From an uncultured Lachnospiraceae bacterium (GTDB lineage Bacteria > Bacillota > Clostridia > Lachnospirales > Anaerotignaceae), in assembly GCA_944384285.1 (NCBI GenBank), contig CALWSX010000149.1, positions 1 through 16,558 of the forward strand: a stretch of DNA of 16,558 bases, in the 5' to 3' direction. The position numbers and the translations under genes are program-made. The notes under the pieces were generated by a model. It had not been told where the DNA came from. It searched no databases and saw only the letters and a program-made list of their open reading frames with translations. Every line of letters begins with the position of its first letter. Position 1 is the first letter of the stretch. This document shows positions 1 through 8,036 of this stretch, in pieces.

Positions 1-1
1 G

Positions 2-1252
2 ACTATGATGGTAGCTCAACAGCTTTATGAAGGTGTTGATATAAAAGGACACGGAACTATAGGTCTTGTTTCTTATATCAGAACTGACTCTGTAAGAACA
101 TCTGATGAGTCTTACGAAGAACAGAAAAACTTTATACTTGAAAACTTTGGTGATGATTATATTTCATCTGAAAGAATATTTTACAAATCAAAAGGTAAAG
201 CTCAGGACGCTCATGAAGCTATACGTCCGACATCATCATTTATTACACCTGACAGTATTAAAGATTCTTTAACAAAAGACCAATATAAACTTTATAAGCT
301 TATTTGGCAAAGATTTATAGCAAGTCAGATGAAAAAAGCTTTGTATGATACTGTTACTGTAAAGATTAATAGTGGCAAATATTTTTTCAGAGCAACAGGA
401 TCTGTTTTAAAATTTAAAGGATTTCTTGCAGTTTATGATGACCAAGAAGATGAAAAAAATGTAAAAATGCCTGAACTTTCTGAAGGTGAAACTTTAGAGA
501 TTGTAAATATAGATAAAGCACAGCATTTTACACAACCACCTGCAAGATTTACTGATGCAAGTCTTATTAAAACACTTGAAGAACTTGGTGTTGGAAGACC
601 AAGTACTTATGCTCCTACTCTTGCGACTATTATTGGAAGAAATTACGTAGTTAAAGAGTCTAAAGCTTTGTGTCCTACAGAGCTTGGAGAAGTTGTAAAT
701 GAGATTATGGAAAAATATTTTAAAGATATTGTAGATGTTAAGTTTACAGCTAATATGGAAGAAAACCTTGATAAGGTAGAAGAAGATCTTGTTGAATGGA
801 AAAAGATAATAAGAGATTTTTATCCTAATTTTGAAAAAGAACTTGAAGATGCAAAAGAAAAACTTGCTAAAGTTGAAATAAAAGATGAAGTAACTGATGT
901 AATTTGCGATAAATGCGGCCAAAATATGGTTATCAAATACGGACGATTTGGAAAATTTTTGGCTTGCCCTAATTTCCCAGCTTGCCAAAACGCAAAACCT
1001 TATTTTGAAGATGCAGGAGTAAAATGCCCTGTATGTGGAGGAAAAGTTTTGATCAAAAAGACTAAAAAGGGCAGAAGATATTACGGATGTGAAAATAATC
1101 CTGAAACTTGTGATTTTATTTCATGGAATAAGCCTGTAGATGAAAAATGCCCAAAATGTGGAAGTTATATGGTTGAAAAGGGCAAAGATAAAATATTCTG
1201 CAGTAATGAAAAATGTGGATTTGTTAAAGATAAAGAACAAGATGATGAATAA
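2..1252 (+). CDS. topA: DNA topoisomerase I, C-terminal part (5' end outside window)
   Basis: Type IA topoisomerase that relaxes negatively supercoiled DNA through a transient 5'-phosphotyrosine link. The reading frame is open from base 2, so this is the 3' part of the gene; residues are counted here from the Met at base 5. The catalytic tyrosine is Tyr24 in the block SYIRTDS, the Bacillus/Clostridium form of the ITYMRTDS motif. The block GVGRPSTYAPT near residue 198 is typical of the toprim-side core. The C-terminus carries three four-cysteine zinc ribbons beginning at about residues 301, 341 and 382, which bind single-stranded DNA in this family. The protein ends in an acidic tail with a TAA stop, and a strong terminator follows 12 bases later. 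The identification is certain from motif order; only the N-terminal toprim domain is missing, because of the window edge. Confidence 0.97.
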   Translation, partial: TMMVAQQLYEGVDIKGHGTIGLVSYIRTDSVRTSDESYEEQKNFILENFGDDYISSERIFYKSKGKAQDAHEAIRPTSSFITPDSIKDSLTKDQYKLYKLIWQRFIASQMKKALYDTVTVKINSGKYFFRATGSVLKFKGFLAVYDDQEDEKNVKMPELSEGETLEIVNIDKAQHFTQPPARFTDASLIKTLEELGVGRPSTYAPTLATIIGRNYVVKESKALCPTELGEVVNEIMEKYFKDIVDVKFTANMEENLDKVEEDLVEWKKIIRDFYPNFEKELEDAKEKLAKVEIKDEVTDVICDKCGQNMVIKYGRFGKFLACPNFPACQNAKPYFEDAGVKCPVCGGKVLIKKTKKGRRYYGCENNPETCDFISWNKPVDEKCPKCGSYMVEKGKDKIFCSNEKCGFVKDKEQDDE

Positions 1253-1264
1253 TAGCATTAAATT

Positions 1265-1293
1265 AAACAGCCTGAAAACAGGCTGTTTTTTTA
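1265..1293 (+). terminator. Intrinsic terminator of topA
   Basis: A perfect 10-bp stem (AAACAGCCTG at 1265-1274 with CAGGCTGTTT at 1279-1288) closes an AAAA loop and runs into seven consecutive T residues (1286-1292). It lies just after the topA stop. Confidence 0.93.
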
Positions 1294-1307
1294 TTGTAAT
1301 TATTATA

Positions 1308-1337
1308 TTGACAATAAATACTTAATACACCTATACT
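1308..1337 (+). promoter_or_regulatory. SigA-type promoter of the SH3/amidase-like gene
   Basis: A consensus -35 box TTGACA (1308-1313) and a near-consensus -10 box TATACT (1332-1337) are separated by 18 bases. It sits between the topA terminator and the next gene, so that gene has its own transcript with a leader of about 40 bases. Confidence 0.82.
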
Positions 1338-1386
1338 TATTATAAGGGTATTGTTAAAAATTGTATAAAGATTGGGGGAATTAGTC

Positions 1387-3261
1387 ATGTTAAAATTTAG
1401 AAAAACAAATAAAATTTTATTTGTGCCTATTGCTGTGATTTTAAGTTTATTTATTACTGTAACTTCTTTTGCGCAAGGAAATGTATCGTGTACTCGTCAT
1501 ACATATAACGATGAGGGGATTTGCACTGCGTGTGGTAATGAATTTCAGTTACAAAATGTAAAAAAATTGAATAATGTTTCTATGATATGTGTAAAAAACA
1601 ATGCTCCTATAAATGTAAGACCTTATGAATCTTCTACTGTTATTGGGTATTGTGTTTTAAATGATGAATATATTGTAGTAGAATCTGTAACAAATATGCA
1701 TGGAAATACATGGTATAAAACAAAAAGTAATGGTTGGATATTAAGTAGTTATTTAGAAAATAAAAAAGAATGTACACATAACTCATATGATAATGAGGGC
1801 TACTGTACTGTATGTAAAGAAGAATTTAAACTTAAAGACGTAAAAGATTTAAGCAATGTTGTAATGGTTTGTAAAAAAGATAATGGCTATTTCCATAAAA
1901 GACCATACGACGCTTCAGAAATAAAGGGAACAGCAATAAGAGGTAACGAATATACAGTTATACAAAGTGCAAAAAATTCCCACGGAAATACTTGGTACAT
2001 GGTAAAAGATGGAACTTGGATATACAGTGATTTTTTAGAAGCAAGACAAGTATGTACTCATCCAACATATAATACTCAAGGCTTTTGTACTAAGTGTGGA
2101 GCTGAATTTACACTTACAAGTGTAAAAGCATTAAATAATATAACTGTAAAATGTATAAAAGATAATGTAACATTACATTCAAGACCTTATCCAGAATCTT
2201 CAGTAACAGCAAAAGCATATACAGGTGATAAATTTATCGCTGTTCAAAGTGCAAAAAATTATTTTGGTAAAGAATGGTACAAACTTAGCAATGGTAGTTG
2301 GGTAGATAGACAAAATGTTACAGAGACAACAGAAAAAATAGAAACTCCACAACAAGGAACCGGCTTGGAATATAATCCTACTTTAGCGGTTGATTATGCA
2401 AATAAAAACTATAATACACTTTCACAAAATGTTTTATCAGCAGAGTTTGTTTATAATTGTATAAAAGCAGGGGGGATTGTCCCTGCAGACGTACATGTAC
2501 CTGGATATCAAACACCTAAAAATTTAGCAACATATTTACAAAAAATAGGTTTTAAAGAAGTAAAACTTGAAGTAACAAATTTAGGATCAAGTTATGAATA
2601 TCTGAACAAAGGAAAAAATTCAGGAAATATTTCTTTAGGAGATATTATATTATATCGTTGCGAAAGTCAGATTTGTGGAACAAGAACATATAAACACATA
2701 GCTATTGTAACAAAAATAGATAATGCAACAGGAAAAGTTTATGTTACAAGCCATAATCCAAATGCAAAAGATGTACTTATTTCAAATTATACAGATGGAA
2801 AGCATGATTTTGCAAAAACAAAAGATAAAGTATCTGTATATTGTTATCATTATAACGGAAAGAACTCACTTGTTAAAGTTTCATCTCCACAAAGAGCTGC
2901 ACAAGGAGTTATAAGTCTTAATGTTGATGGAAAAGATGTTTCATTTACTGACCAAAAACCAGTTCTTAAAAATGGATATACACTTCTTCCGGTAAGAGAT
3001 GTTTCTGAAGCAATAGGCCAACCAGTATTTTATGATGATGTAACAAAAAAAGTTACAATAGGCAGTGGAAAGAAACAAATGATACTTACAATAGGATCAT
3101 ATACAGTTGATTATACTGAAAATGGATCAATGAAAACAGGAACTTTAAATTTAGTGCCGGTTATTATAAATGGAAGAACAATGTTACCTGTTAGAGATAT
3201 TGTTGAATATTTTGGATATGACATTGTTTGGGACGATTATACAAAAACAATATTTATTTAA
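1387..3261 (+). CDS. Secreted protein: three Cys/His-SH3 modules, amidase-like domain, copper-amine-oxidase-like stalk domain
   Basis: A 624-residue secreted protein of unknown exact role, probably acting at the cell wall. Start: a TTG at 1372 is in frame but overlaps the Shine-Dalgarno GGGGGAA (1374-1380), so the ATG at 1387 is preferred. Residues 1-29 form a Sec signal peptide with a likely cut after Ala29 (TSFA/Q). Three modules of about 94 residues begin at Cys35, Cys129 and Cys223. Each has a short C-T-x(0-1)-H ... G-x-C-T-x-C element followed by a bacterial SH3-like segment ending in HGNTWY or a variant (FGKEWY in the third). Residues of about 325-490 resemble a putative amidase or NlpC/P60-like fold (block HIAIVTKI with His437, then VTSHNP), but the expected Cys nucleophile position holds Ser351. 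Residues 509-624 match the copper-amine-oxidase N-terminal (stalk) domain, with two LLPVRD/MLPVRD blocks. There is no LPXTG or SLH anchor. Domain calls are by recognition; catalytic activity is doubtful. Confidence 0.85.
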   Translation: MLKFRKTNKILFVPIAVILSLFITVTSFAQGNVSCTRHTYNDEGICTACGNEFQLQNVKKLNNVSMICVKNNAPINVRPYESSTVIGYCVLNDEYIVVESVTNMHGNTWYKTKSNGWILSSYLENKKECTHNSYDNEGYCTVCKEEFKLKDVKDLSNVVMVCKKDNGYFHKRPYDASEIKGTAIRGNEYTVIQSAKNSHGNTWYMVKDGTWIYSDFLEARQVCTHPTYNTQGFCTKCGAEFTLTSVKALNNITVKCIKDNVTLHSRPYPESSVTAKAYTGDKFIAVQSAKNYFGKEWYKLSNGSWVDRQNVTETTEKIETPQQGTGLEYNPTLAVDYANKNYNTLSQNVLSAEFVYNCIKAGGIVPADVHVPGYQTPKNLATYLQKIGFKEVKLEVTNLGSSYEYLNKGKNSGNISLGDIILYRCESQICGTRTYKHIAIVTKIDNATGKVYVTSHNPNAKDVLISNYTDGKHDFAKTKDKVSVYCYHYNGKNSLVKVSSPQRAAQGVISLNVDGKDVSFTDQKPVLKNGYTLLPVRDVSEAIGQPVFYDDVTKKVTIGSGKKQMILTIGSYTVDYTENGSMKTGTLNLVPVIINGRTMLPVRDIVEYFGYDIVWDDYTKTIFI

Positions 3262-3266
3262 TAAAT

Positions 3267-3301
3267 AACAAAAGCTGTGAGTTTGGCTCACAGCTTTTGT
3301 T
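3267..3301. terminator. Bidirectional terminator between convergent genes
   Basis: A 14-bp perfect stem (ACAAAAGCTGTGAG at 3268-3281 with its complement at 3287-3300) has a five-base loop, and weaker A-T/G-U pairs extend it to about 3261-3307. The flanks are T-rich when read on either strand. It is the only strong hairpin between the SH3 gene and the convergent ybbR stop at 3383, so it probably serves both. Confidence 0.85.
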
Positions 3302-3382
3302 GTTTATAAATAAGTTATTTGTTCGTTTATTTTATAAAAGAATATCTTTATAATATAGATTAACATATTTAAGATATTATAA

Positions 3383-4648
3383 TTATGTCTTTTCTATAGT
3401 TACAGTCACAGTAGGATTATTTCCTTCTATGGTTACACCATCTGGAAGATTAAAAGTATATTCTACAATATGAGTACCTTCATCTAAGTTAGATATATTT
3501 ATTGTAGCAAAAATACTGTTTCCTGTTAATGATGATAAAACTGTTTCTTCTCCAACTACAGTAATGTTAATATCTTCTTTGTTGTAGTTTACAGATGTAT
3601 CAGGAGGAACATCTTCTGAAAGAGAAATATTTTCTGCTGGAATTGTAATTTGTTTAGTTGATTTAGTTGATACAGATAATTCAAATATTAAAGTACCATT
3701 TTCACCTTTGTTTACCATAATTCCCTGGGAAAGGAAATTATTTAACAAATATTCACCAGTTAAATTGCTATTAACACCTGAAATATCAACACTTGGAAGA
3801 ATGATCTTATCAAAATCGTCTAAAGCTTCTTCACTTCCGATAACAGTTATTTCTTTTGGATTATAATCAAATTTTGATACTACATAACCATCTGCAAGAG
3901 TTCCGGTTGTATCAAGGTATATAGGTACAGTTTTAGTTTTACTTATACCACCTTTTACTATAACTTCTTTTGGACTGATAGTAATGTTAGGGATAACATT
4001 ACCTTCTTTGTCAAGAGGCTGTGGTTCAGCATAAAGAATTCCATCTGTATTAAAGTCGTTTGGTGAAACAGTTACAGCAACTTTATCTAACTCTGATAAA
4101 GCAACTTTTGTTCCTTTTAAAGTAACATTTTCTGGAGTAGTAGTAAAATCTGAAACAATATATTCATCTGTAGGTTCATCTGAAAGTAAGACTTCTACAG
4201 GTTTTGATTCTTCAACAACTTCAGAAACATCAAACATAAATGTATCAGGATTTCTTGATAATATTTCAAAATTGCTTCCTGCGATAGTAGGAAGTGTAAC
4301 ATCAACTTTTACATATACTTTACCTTCTGACAATTCAGAAGTATTAATTTTTGAAAAATCAAGATTTGCTGTAATTTTATCTTTGCTTTGCACAAGTCTG
4401 TCAAGAGAAAGACGGTTGCTTCTAACTTTTAAAGTAGTTTGTAGTGAAGAGAGATCGTCTTTATTTACTATATCATATCCCATATCTTCAATATATGAAA
4501 GGTTTGTAGTTGTCACATTAACAGTTATGCTTTTTGATTCAATAGGATTTTCAATATTTATTACCATATACCAAAGACCAATAGCTATAATTACGGAAAT
4601 TAATTTAAGACCAATATCTTTGGTAAAAAACTTATTGATTTTTTCCAT
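3383..4648 (-). CDS. cdaR: YbbR-domain protein, regulator of the diadenylate cyclase (CdaR)
   Basis: Membrane-anchored extracytoplasmic protein that regulates the c-di-AMP synthase CdaA in Bacillus and Listeria (also called YbbR). The 421 residues begin with a short basic stretch and one transmembrane helix (about 12-30, containing IGLWYMVI). Four YbbR repeats follow at roughly 40-120, 150-220, 235-305 and 330-421; repeats 2-4 share a hydrophobic 'P-x-x-V-x-V/L-x-G' core such as PKEITVIG. The gene starts at an ATG inside the end of cdaA, a 17-base overlap that implies translational coupling, and an AAGGAAG Shine-Dalgarno lies within cdaA. It is shorter than the B. subtilis protein, which has a longer tail. 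The usual third gene of this operon, glmM, does not follow; transcription meets a convergent gene instead. Family assignment is firm; the regulatory role is by homology. Confidence 0.93.
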   Translation of the reverse strand: MEKINKFFTKDIGLKLISVIIAIGLWYMVINIENPIESKSITVNVTTTNLSYIEDMGYDIVNKDDLSSLQTTLKVRSNRLSLDRLVQSKDKITANLDFSKINTSELSEGKVYVKVDVTLPTIAGSNFEILSRNPDTFMFDVSEVVEESKPVEVLLSDEPTDEYIVSDFTTTPENVTLKGTKVALSELDKVAVTVSPNDFNTDGILYAEPQPLDKEGNVIPNITISPKEVIVKGGISKTKTVPIYLDTTGTLADGYVVSKFDYNPKEITVIGSEEALDDFDKIILPSVDISGVNSNLTGEYLLNNFLSQGIMVNKGENGTLIFELSVSTKSTKQITIPAENISLSEDVPPDTSVNYNKEDINITVVGEETVLSSLTGNSIFATINISNLDEGTHIVEYTFNLPDGVTIEGNNPTVTVTIEKT

Positions 4649-5504
4649 CGTTTGTTCTTCCTTTCCATAAGACTAATTTTTTCTTGGTCGATTTTGATTT
4701 TTTATAGAGCATATTTTTAAGCGTTTCAGGACTTAAGTTTCTATATAAAACGCCACCTTTTGCAAGAGATATTGCTCCTGTTTCTTCAGAAACAATTACA
4801 ACAAGAGCATCAGAAACTTCACTTGCACCTACAGCTGCTCTATGTCTTGTTCCTAAATCCATACTTATATCTGTGCTTTCTGTAAGAGGGAGAAAGCAAG
4901 TAGCCGCAGCAACACGATTATTTTTTATTATTACTGCTCCATCATGTAAAGGAGTATTTTTTTCAAAAATATTTATTAAAAGTTGACTTGAAACTACTGC
5001 GTCTATAGAAATGCCTGTTCTTTCGTGATCCCCTAAAGGAACGCTTTGTTCAATTAAAATTAAAGCACCAGTTTTAGCTGTGGACATTTTTGCACATGCT
5101 TTTACAATCTCATCAACTGTTTTTGATGAAATTTTTTCTTCGTCACTATTACTTTCAAATCTCATAAAAGATGTAAATATACTTCCTTTACCAATTTGTT
5201 CAAGGGCTTTTCTAAGTTCAGGCTGAAAAACAACAATTACAGCAATGATACCTACAGAAATAGTTTTTGAAAGTATCCAAAGTATAGTATTAAGTTTAAG
5301 AATAGTAGCAATAAGTGTAAAAACAAGTATAACAACTATCCCTTTAAAAAGAACCCAAGCTCGAGTTTCTTTTATCCAATAAATTATTTTATATATAAGA
5401 TATGCAACTATCAAAATATCAAGAATATCAATAATTCCTATAGAAACATATCCAAGTCCAAGGTTACTGATTCTATCAAATAATGATAAAGATTCGGTAT
5501 TCAA
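4632..5504 (-). CDS. cdaA: Diadenylate cyclase CdaA (DisA_N/DAC domain, membrane-bound)
   Basis: Makes the second messenger cyclic di-AMP from two ATP; c-di-AMP controls potassium and osmolyte uptake and wall homeostasis. Three N-terminal transmembrane helices (about residues 20-100) precede the cytoplasmic DAC domain. The catalytic motifs are complete: Asp188-Gly-Ala in PLHDGAVII and Arg220-His-Arg in GTRHRAAVG. Start: a GTG at 5513 is in frame but its first base lies within the Shine-Dalgarno AGGGGTGAT (5517-5509). The TTG at 5504 sits 8 bases after AGGGG and gives 290 residues, so it is chosen; GTG would add three residues. It is the first gene of a two-gene operon with ybbR. Length and architecture match CdaA/DacA of Bacillus and Listeria. 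Confidence 0.96.
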   Translation of the reverse strand: MNTESLSLFDRISNLGLGYVSIGIIDILDILIVAYLIYKIIYWIKETRAWVLFKGIVVILVFTLIATILKLNTILWILSKTISVGIIAVIVVFQPELRKALEQIGKGSIFTSFMRFESNSDEEKISSKTVDEIVKACAKMSTAKTGALILIEQSVPLGDHERTGISIDAVVSSQLLINIFEKNTPLHDGAVIIKNNRVAAATCFLPLTESTDISMDLGTRHRAAVGASEVSDALVVIVSEETGAISLAKGGVLYRNLSPETLKNMLYKKSKSTKKKLVLWKGRTNDGKNQ

Positions 5505-5508
5505 AAAA

Positions 5509-5517
5509 ATCACCCCT
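5509..5517 (-). promoter_or_regulatory. Ribosome binding site that fixes the cdaA start
   Basis: On the minus strand, AGGGGTGAT at 5517-5509 matches the anti-Shine-Dalgarno end of 16S rRNA. It overlaps the in-frame GTG at 5513, so the TTG at 5504 is the better start. Confidence 0.65.
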
Positions 5518-5537
5518 AAAAAAGATATATCAAATAT

Positions 5538-5567
5538 AGTATAACATAAAAAATATAACTATTACAA
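5538..5567 (-). promoter_or_regulatory. Promoter of the cdaA-ybbR operon
   Basis: On the minus strand, TTGTAA (5567-5562) and TATACT (5543-5538) are separated by 18 bases, with an extended -10 TG one base upstream of the hexamer. The predicted start of transcription is near 5531, giving a leader of under 30 bases. The rest of the 327-base gap up to 5831 is AT-rich; beyond the two divergent promoters I see no hairpin, riboswitch or ORF in it. Confidence 0.65.
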
Positions 5568-5749
5568 AAAATATTTTATTTTTTATTATTTTTTTGATAT
5601 GGTACAGGAAAATTTTAAATAATTTATAAAAATAAATTGAAATATTTTACAATTATTTCCCGTTTCTAAGTATAGATTCAGTTTTTATAATTTGCAATAT
5701 AATTTTTGTTTCATATATTTTAAAAATTCTTTAAATAAAAATTAAAATC

Positions 5750-5778
5750 TTCAATTTTTTTAAATATTTTGCTATAAT
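5750..5778 (+). promoter_or_regulatory. Promoter of the CPBP protease-coaBC unit
   Basis: A perfect TATAAT (5773-5778) is preceded by an extended -10 TG (5770-5771). The -35 region at 17 bases spacing, TTCAAT (5750-5755), is weak, which extended -10 promoters tolerate. An AGGAGA ribosome binding site follows at 5815-5820. Confidence 0.6.
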
Positions 5779-5831
5779 AATTTCCATTGATAAGCATTTA
5801 AAAAATAAATTTATAGGAGAAAAATAATAAT

Positions 5832-6752
5832 ATGATAAATGACTCAAAACGCACAAACAACTTAGTTCTTTTAATGCTTTTTAATCAGATTTTAATGTCG
5901 TTTTTGCTTATTGTTTTTAATATACCATCATATGTTGAAAATAATATTCTTCAAATGCTTATAGAGGTACTTTTTTTTGTTTTACCAGGTTTTATTTATT
6001 TGGTTGTTACTAAAAAAAATATACGTAAGACTATAAAATTAAATCCAATAAGCGGGAAAGAGTGTTTCTATGTTTTTGTTGCAACAGTATTGGTAAAACC
6101 TATTTTATCTTTTTTTGCTCTTTTAGCATCTGCTTTTTTCCCAAATGCGGCGTCAGAGGTTATAATTGAAAGTTTAAACGGAAGTGCAATTTTAGCTTTT
6201 TTATCGATTGCAATTTTCCCTCCGATTTGTGAAGAGTTTTTTTTCAGAGGGGTCGTATTTACCGGGTTTAAAAAACAACCAATTCTTAAGGCATGTATAT
6301 TATCAGGTCTTTTCTTTGGGATAGCCCATATGAACGGAAACCAACTTATGTATACCCTTGTGGGAGGAATATTCTTTTCATATTTAATGTATTTAACTAA
6401 TTCTATTCTTGCCCCTATATTTGCGCATTTTATTATAAATGGGTCACAGTTTATACAGTCTTATTCTGCAATAAAAGTTTTAGAAGCTACAGGACAGCTT
6501 GAAGAACTTGTAGGCACAATGGAAATTAATTCAGAGTTTTTTGCGGCTGTATTAATATATGGTATAATATCTTTGGTATGTTTTTTAGTCCTTTTAAAAC
6601 TTCTTAAAAGGTTAAAAGAGATAAACTATGATAAAATAGATAAAACAGAATTTAACCCAACAGAAGAAGAAAAAGAAAGTGAATTTAACGTATCTTTCTT
6701 TATAGTAATTTTTATATACTTGATAAATATTTTAGCGATGTCTAAATTATGA
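5832..6752 (+). CDS. CPBP-family intramembrane glutamic protease (CAAX prenyl protease-like)
   Basis: A 306-residue polytopic membrane protein of the CPBP (Rce1/Abi) family. Related proteins are intramembrane proteases; some process peptides or give bacteriocin self-immunity, but the substrate here cannot be told. About seven or eight hydrophobic helices are visible. All family motifs are intact: motif 1 Glu134-Glu135 with Arg139 in CEEFFFRG, motif 2 His166 in FGIAHMNGNQ, and motif 3 His199 and Asn203 in FAHFIIN. The C-terminus has a charged Lys/Glu-rich segment (about 255-285) before a final hydrophobic helix. The ATG is preceded by AGGAGA, 11 bases away. coaBC follows after 21 bases with no terminator, so both are likely on one transcript, though no functional link is apparent. 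Confidence 0.9.
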   Translation: MINDSKRTNNLVLLMLFNQILMSFLLIVFNIPSYVENNILQMLIEVLFFVLPGFIYLVVTKKNIRKTIKLNPISGKECFYVFVATVLVKPILSFFALLASAFFPNAASEVIIESLNGSAILAFLSIAIFPPICEEFFFRGVVFTGFKKQPILKACILSGLFFGIAHMNGNQLMYTLVGGIFFSYLMYLTNSILAPIFAHFIINGSQFIQSYSAIKVLEATGQLEELVGTMEINSEFFAAVLIYGIISLVCFLVLLKLLKRLKEINYDKIDKTEFNPTEEEKESEFNVSFFIVIFIYLINILAMSKL

Positions 6753-6773
6753 TAAATAAAAGGTGGTGTATGT

Positions 6774-7964
6774 ATGTTTACAAATAAAACAATTGTAATA
6801 GGTGTAACAGGTAGCATAGCTGCATATAAAGCAGCAGAACTTTGTTCCAAACTTGTAAAGCAGCATGCAGATGTACATGTAATTATGACTAAGAATGCTC
6901 TTAATTTTATAAATCCAATTACTTTTGAAACTCTCACAAGAAACAAATGTCTTGTTGATACATTTGACAGAAATTTTAAATATGATGTTACTCATGTTTC
7001 TTTAGCACAGAAAGCAGACCTTTTCTTTGTTGCTCCCGCAAGTGCAAATGTAATTGCAAAAATGGCTTATGGGCTTGCGGACGACATGCTTACAACAACT
7101 GCACTTGCATGTAAATGTAAAAAAATTGTTGCTCCTGCAATGAATACTGCAATGTATCAAAATCCTATAGTAAAGGATAATTTAAAAATTCTTGCCAAAT
7201 ATGGTTTTGAAATTGTAAAGCCTGAAAGTGGATTTCTTGCTTGCAGAGATATTGGAGAAGGTAAACTTGCGTCTGTAGATGTACTTTATGATTATGTAGA
7301 AAGAGAACTTGCATTCCCTAAAGATTTAAAGGGCCTTAATATTTTAGTTACAGCGGGAGCCACCTGTGAAAAAATTGATCCTGTAAGATTTATTACAAAT
7401 AATTCAACAGGCAAGATGGGATATGCACTTGCAAAAGCAGCTATGTTAAGAGGTGCGAACGTAACTTTGATTTCAGGAAGAACTAATCTTTTACCAATAA
7501 ATTTTGTAAATACTATAAATGTTTTATCAGCTTCTGATATGTTTTCGAAAGTTACAGAACTTGCAGATAAAAATGATATCATAATAAAAGCGGCTGCTGT
7601 AGCAGACTATACTCCAAAAGAAATATTTGACAGCAAAATAAAAAAATCAGATAATTCATATTCTTTGGAATTAAAGAGGACTGAAGATATTTTAAAATAT
7701 TTGGGAGAACAAAAAAAAGGATATTTCCTTTGTGGTTTTTCTATGGAGACAGAAAACCTTTTAGAAAATTCAAGAAAAAAACTTGTATCAAAAAATGCCG
7801 ATATGATAGTTGCAAATACTATTTCGGAAGAAGGATCCGGTTTTGGATTTGATACAAATAAGGTTACAATAATTACAAAGGATAATAATGAAGAATTACC
7901 TTTAATGAGCAAAAATGAAACAGCTCATAGAATTCTTGATGCAATTTTAAAAGAAAAACAATAA
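6774..7964 (+). CDS. coaBC: Bifunctional phosphopantothenoylcysteine decarboxylase / phosphopantothenate-cysteine ligase
   Basis: Catalyses two successive steps of coenzyme A synthesis: coupling of phosphopantothenate to cysteine with CTP (CoaB half, about residues 187-396), then FMN-dependent decarboxylation to phosphopantetheine (CoaC half, 1-180). CoaC residues are present: His74 in THVSLAQ, Asn124 in APAMNTAMY, and Cys157 in GFLAC. CoaB residues are present: Arg205 and Asn209 in DPVRFITNN, STGKMG, AAAVADYTP, and Lys288 in SKIKK. These line up within one residue of the E. coli Dfp positions as I recall them. The 396-residue length is usual. The segment after Cys157 reads RDIGEGK where GxxGxGR is usual, a mild change in the substrate clamp. 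The Shine-Dalgarno is AAAGGTGG; a second ATG four bases upstream is out of frame. Confidence 0.96.
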   Translation: MFTNKTIVIGVTGSIAAYKAAELCSKLVKQHADVHVIMTKNALNFINPITFETLTRNKCLVDTFDRNFKYDVTHVSLAQKADLFFVAPASANVIAKMAYGLADDMLTTTALACKCKKIVAPAMNTAMYQNPIVKDNLKILAKYGFEIVKPESGFLACRDIGEGKLASVDVLYDYVERELAFPKDLKGLNILVTAGATCEKIDPVRFITNNSTGKMGYALAKAAMLRGANVTLISGRTNLLPINFVNTINVLSASDMFSKVTELADKNDIIIKAAAVADYTPKEIFDSKIKKSDNSYSLELKRTEDILKYLGEQKKGYFLCGFSMETENLLENSRKKLVSKNADMIVANTISEEGSGFGFDTNKVTIITKDNNEELPLMSKNETAHRILDAILKEKQ

Positions 7965-8000
7965 ATTTTATTTTATAGATATAATAAGGTAATTTAAATC

Positions 8001-8029
8001 TTGATTTTTATAAAAAAATATGATATAAG
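8001..8029 (+). promoter_or_regulatory. Promoter of the leuS T-box transcript
   Basis: TTGATT (8001-8006), 17 bases, then TATAAG (8024-8029), with an extended -10 TG at 8021-8022. The predicted transcript start is near 8036, just upstream of the T-box Stem I. Bases 7965-8000 hold no clear terminator for coaBC. Confidence 0.72.
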
Positions 8030-8036
8030 TTTGTTT

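Noticed and set aside
494..988. 164-codon open frame on the minus strand inside topA
   Set aside because: It is fully antisense to a well-conserved coding region, is rich in Phe/Ile/Lys/Asn as expected from the complement of AT-rich coding DNA, and shows no ribosome site or domain.
1140..1325. 61-codon frame across the topA end and terminator
   Set aside because: It runs through the topA zinc ribbon in another frame and through the terminator hairpin; there is no sign of translation.
1372..1386. TTG start five codons upstream of the SH3-protein ATG
   Set aside because: The TTG overlaps the GGGGGAA ribosome binding site, which is correctly spaced for the ATG at 1387.
4272..4670. 132-codon plus-strand frame opposite ybbR
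   Set aside because: Its composition mirrors the YbbR repeats on the other strand, and the minus-strand gene has clear family features.
5568..5749. Possible small RNA or riboswitch in the gap between cdaA and the CPBP gene
   Set aside because: The stretch is almost pure A/T with no stable hairpin, no c-di-AMP riboswitch motif, and no ORF with a ribosome site.
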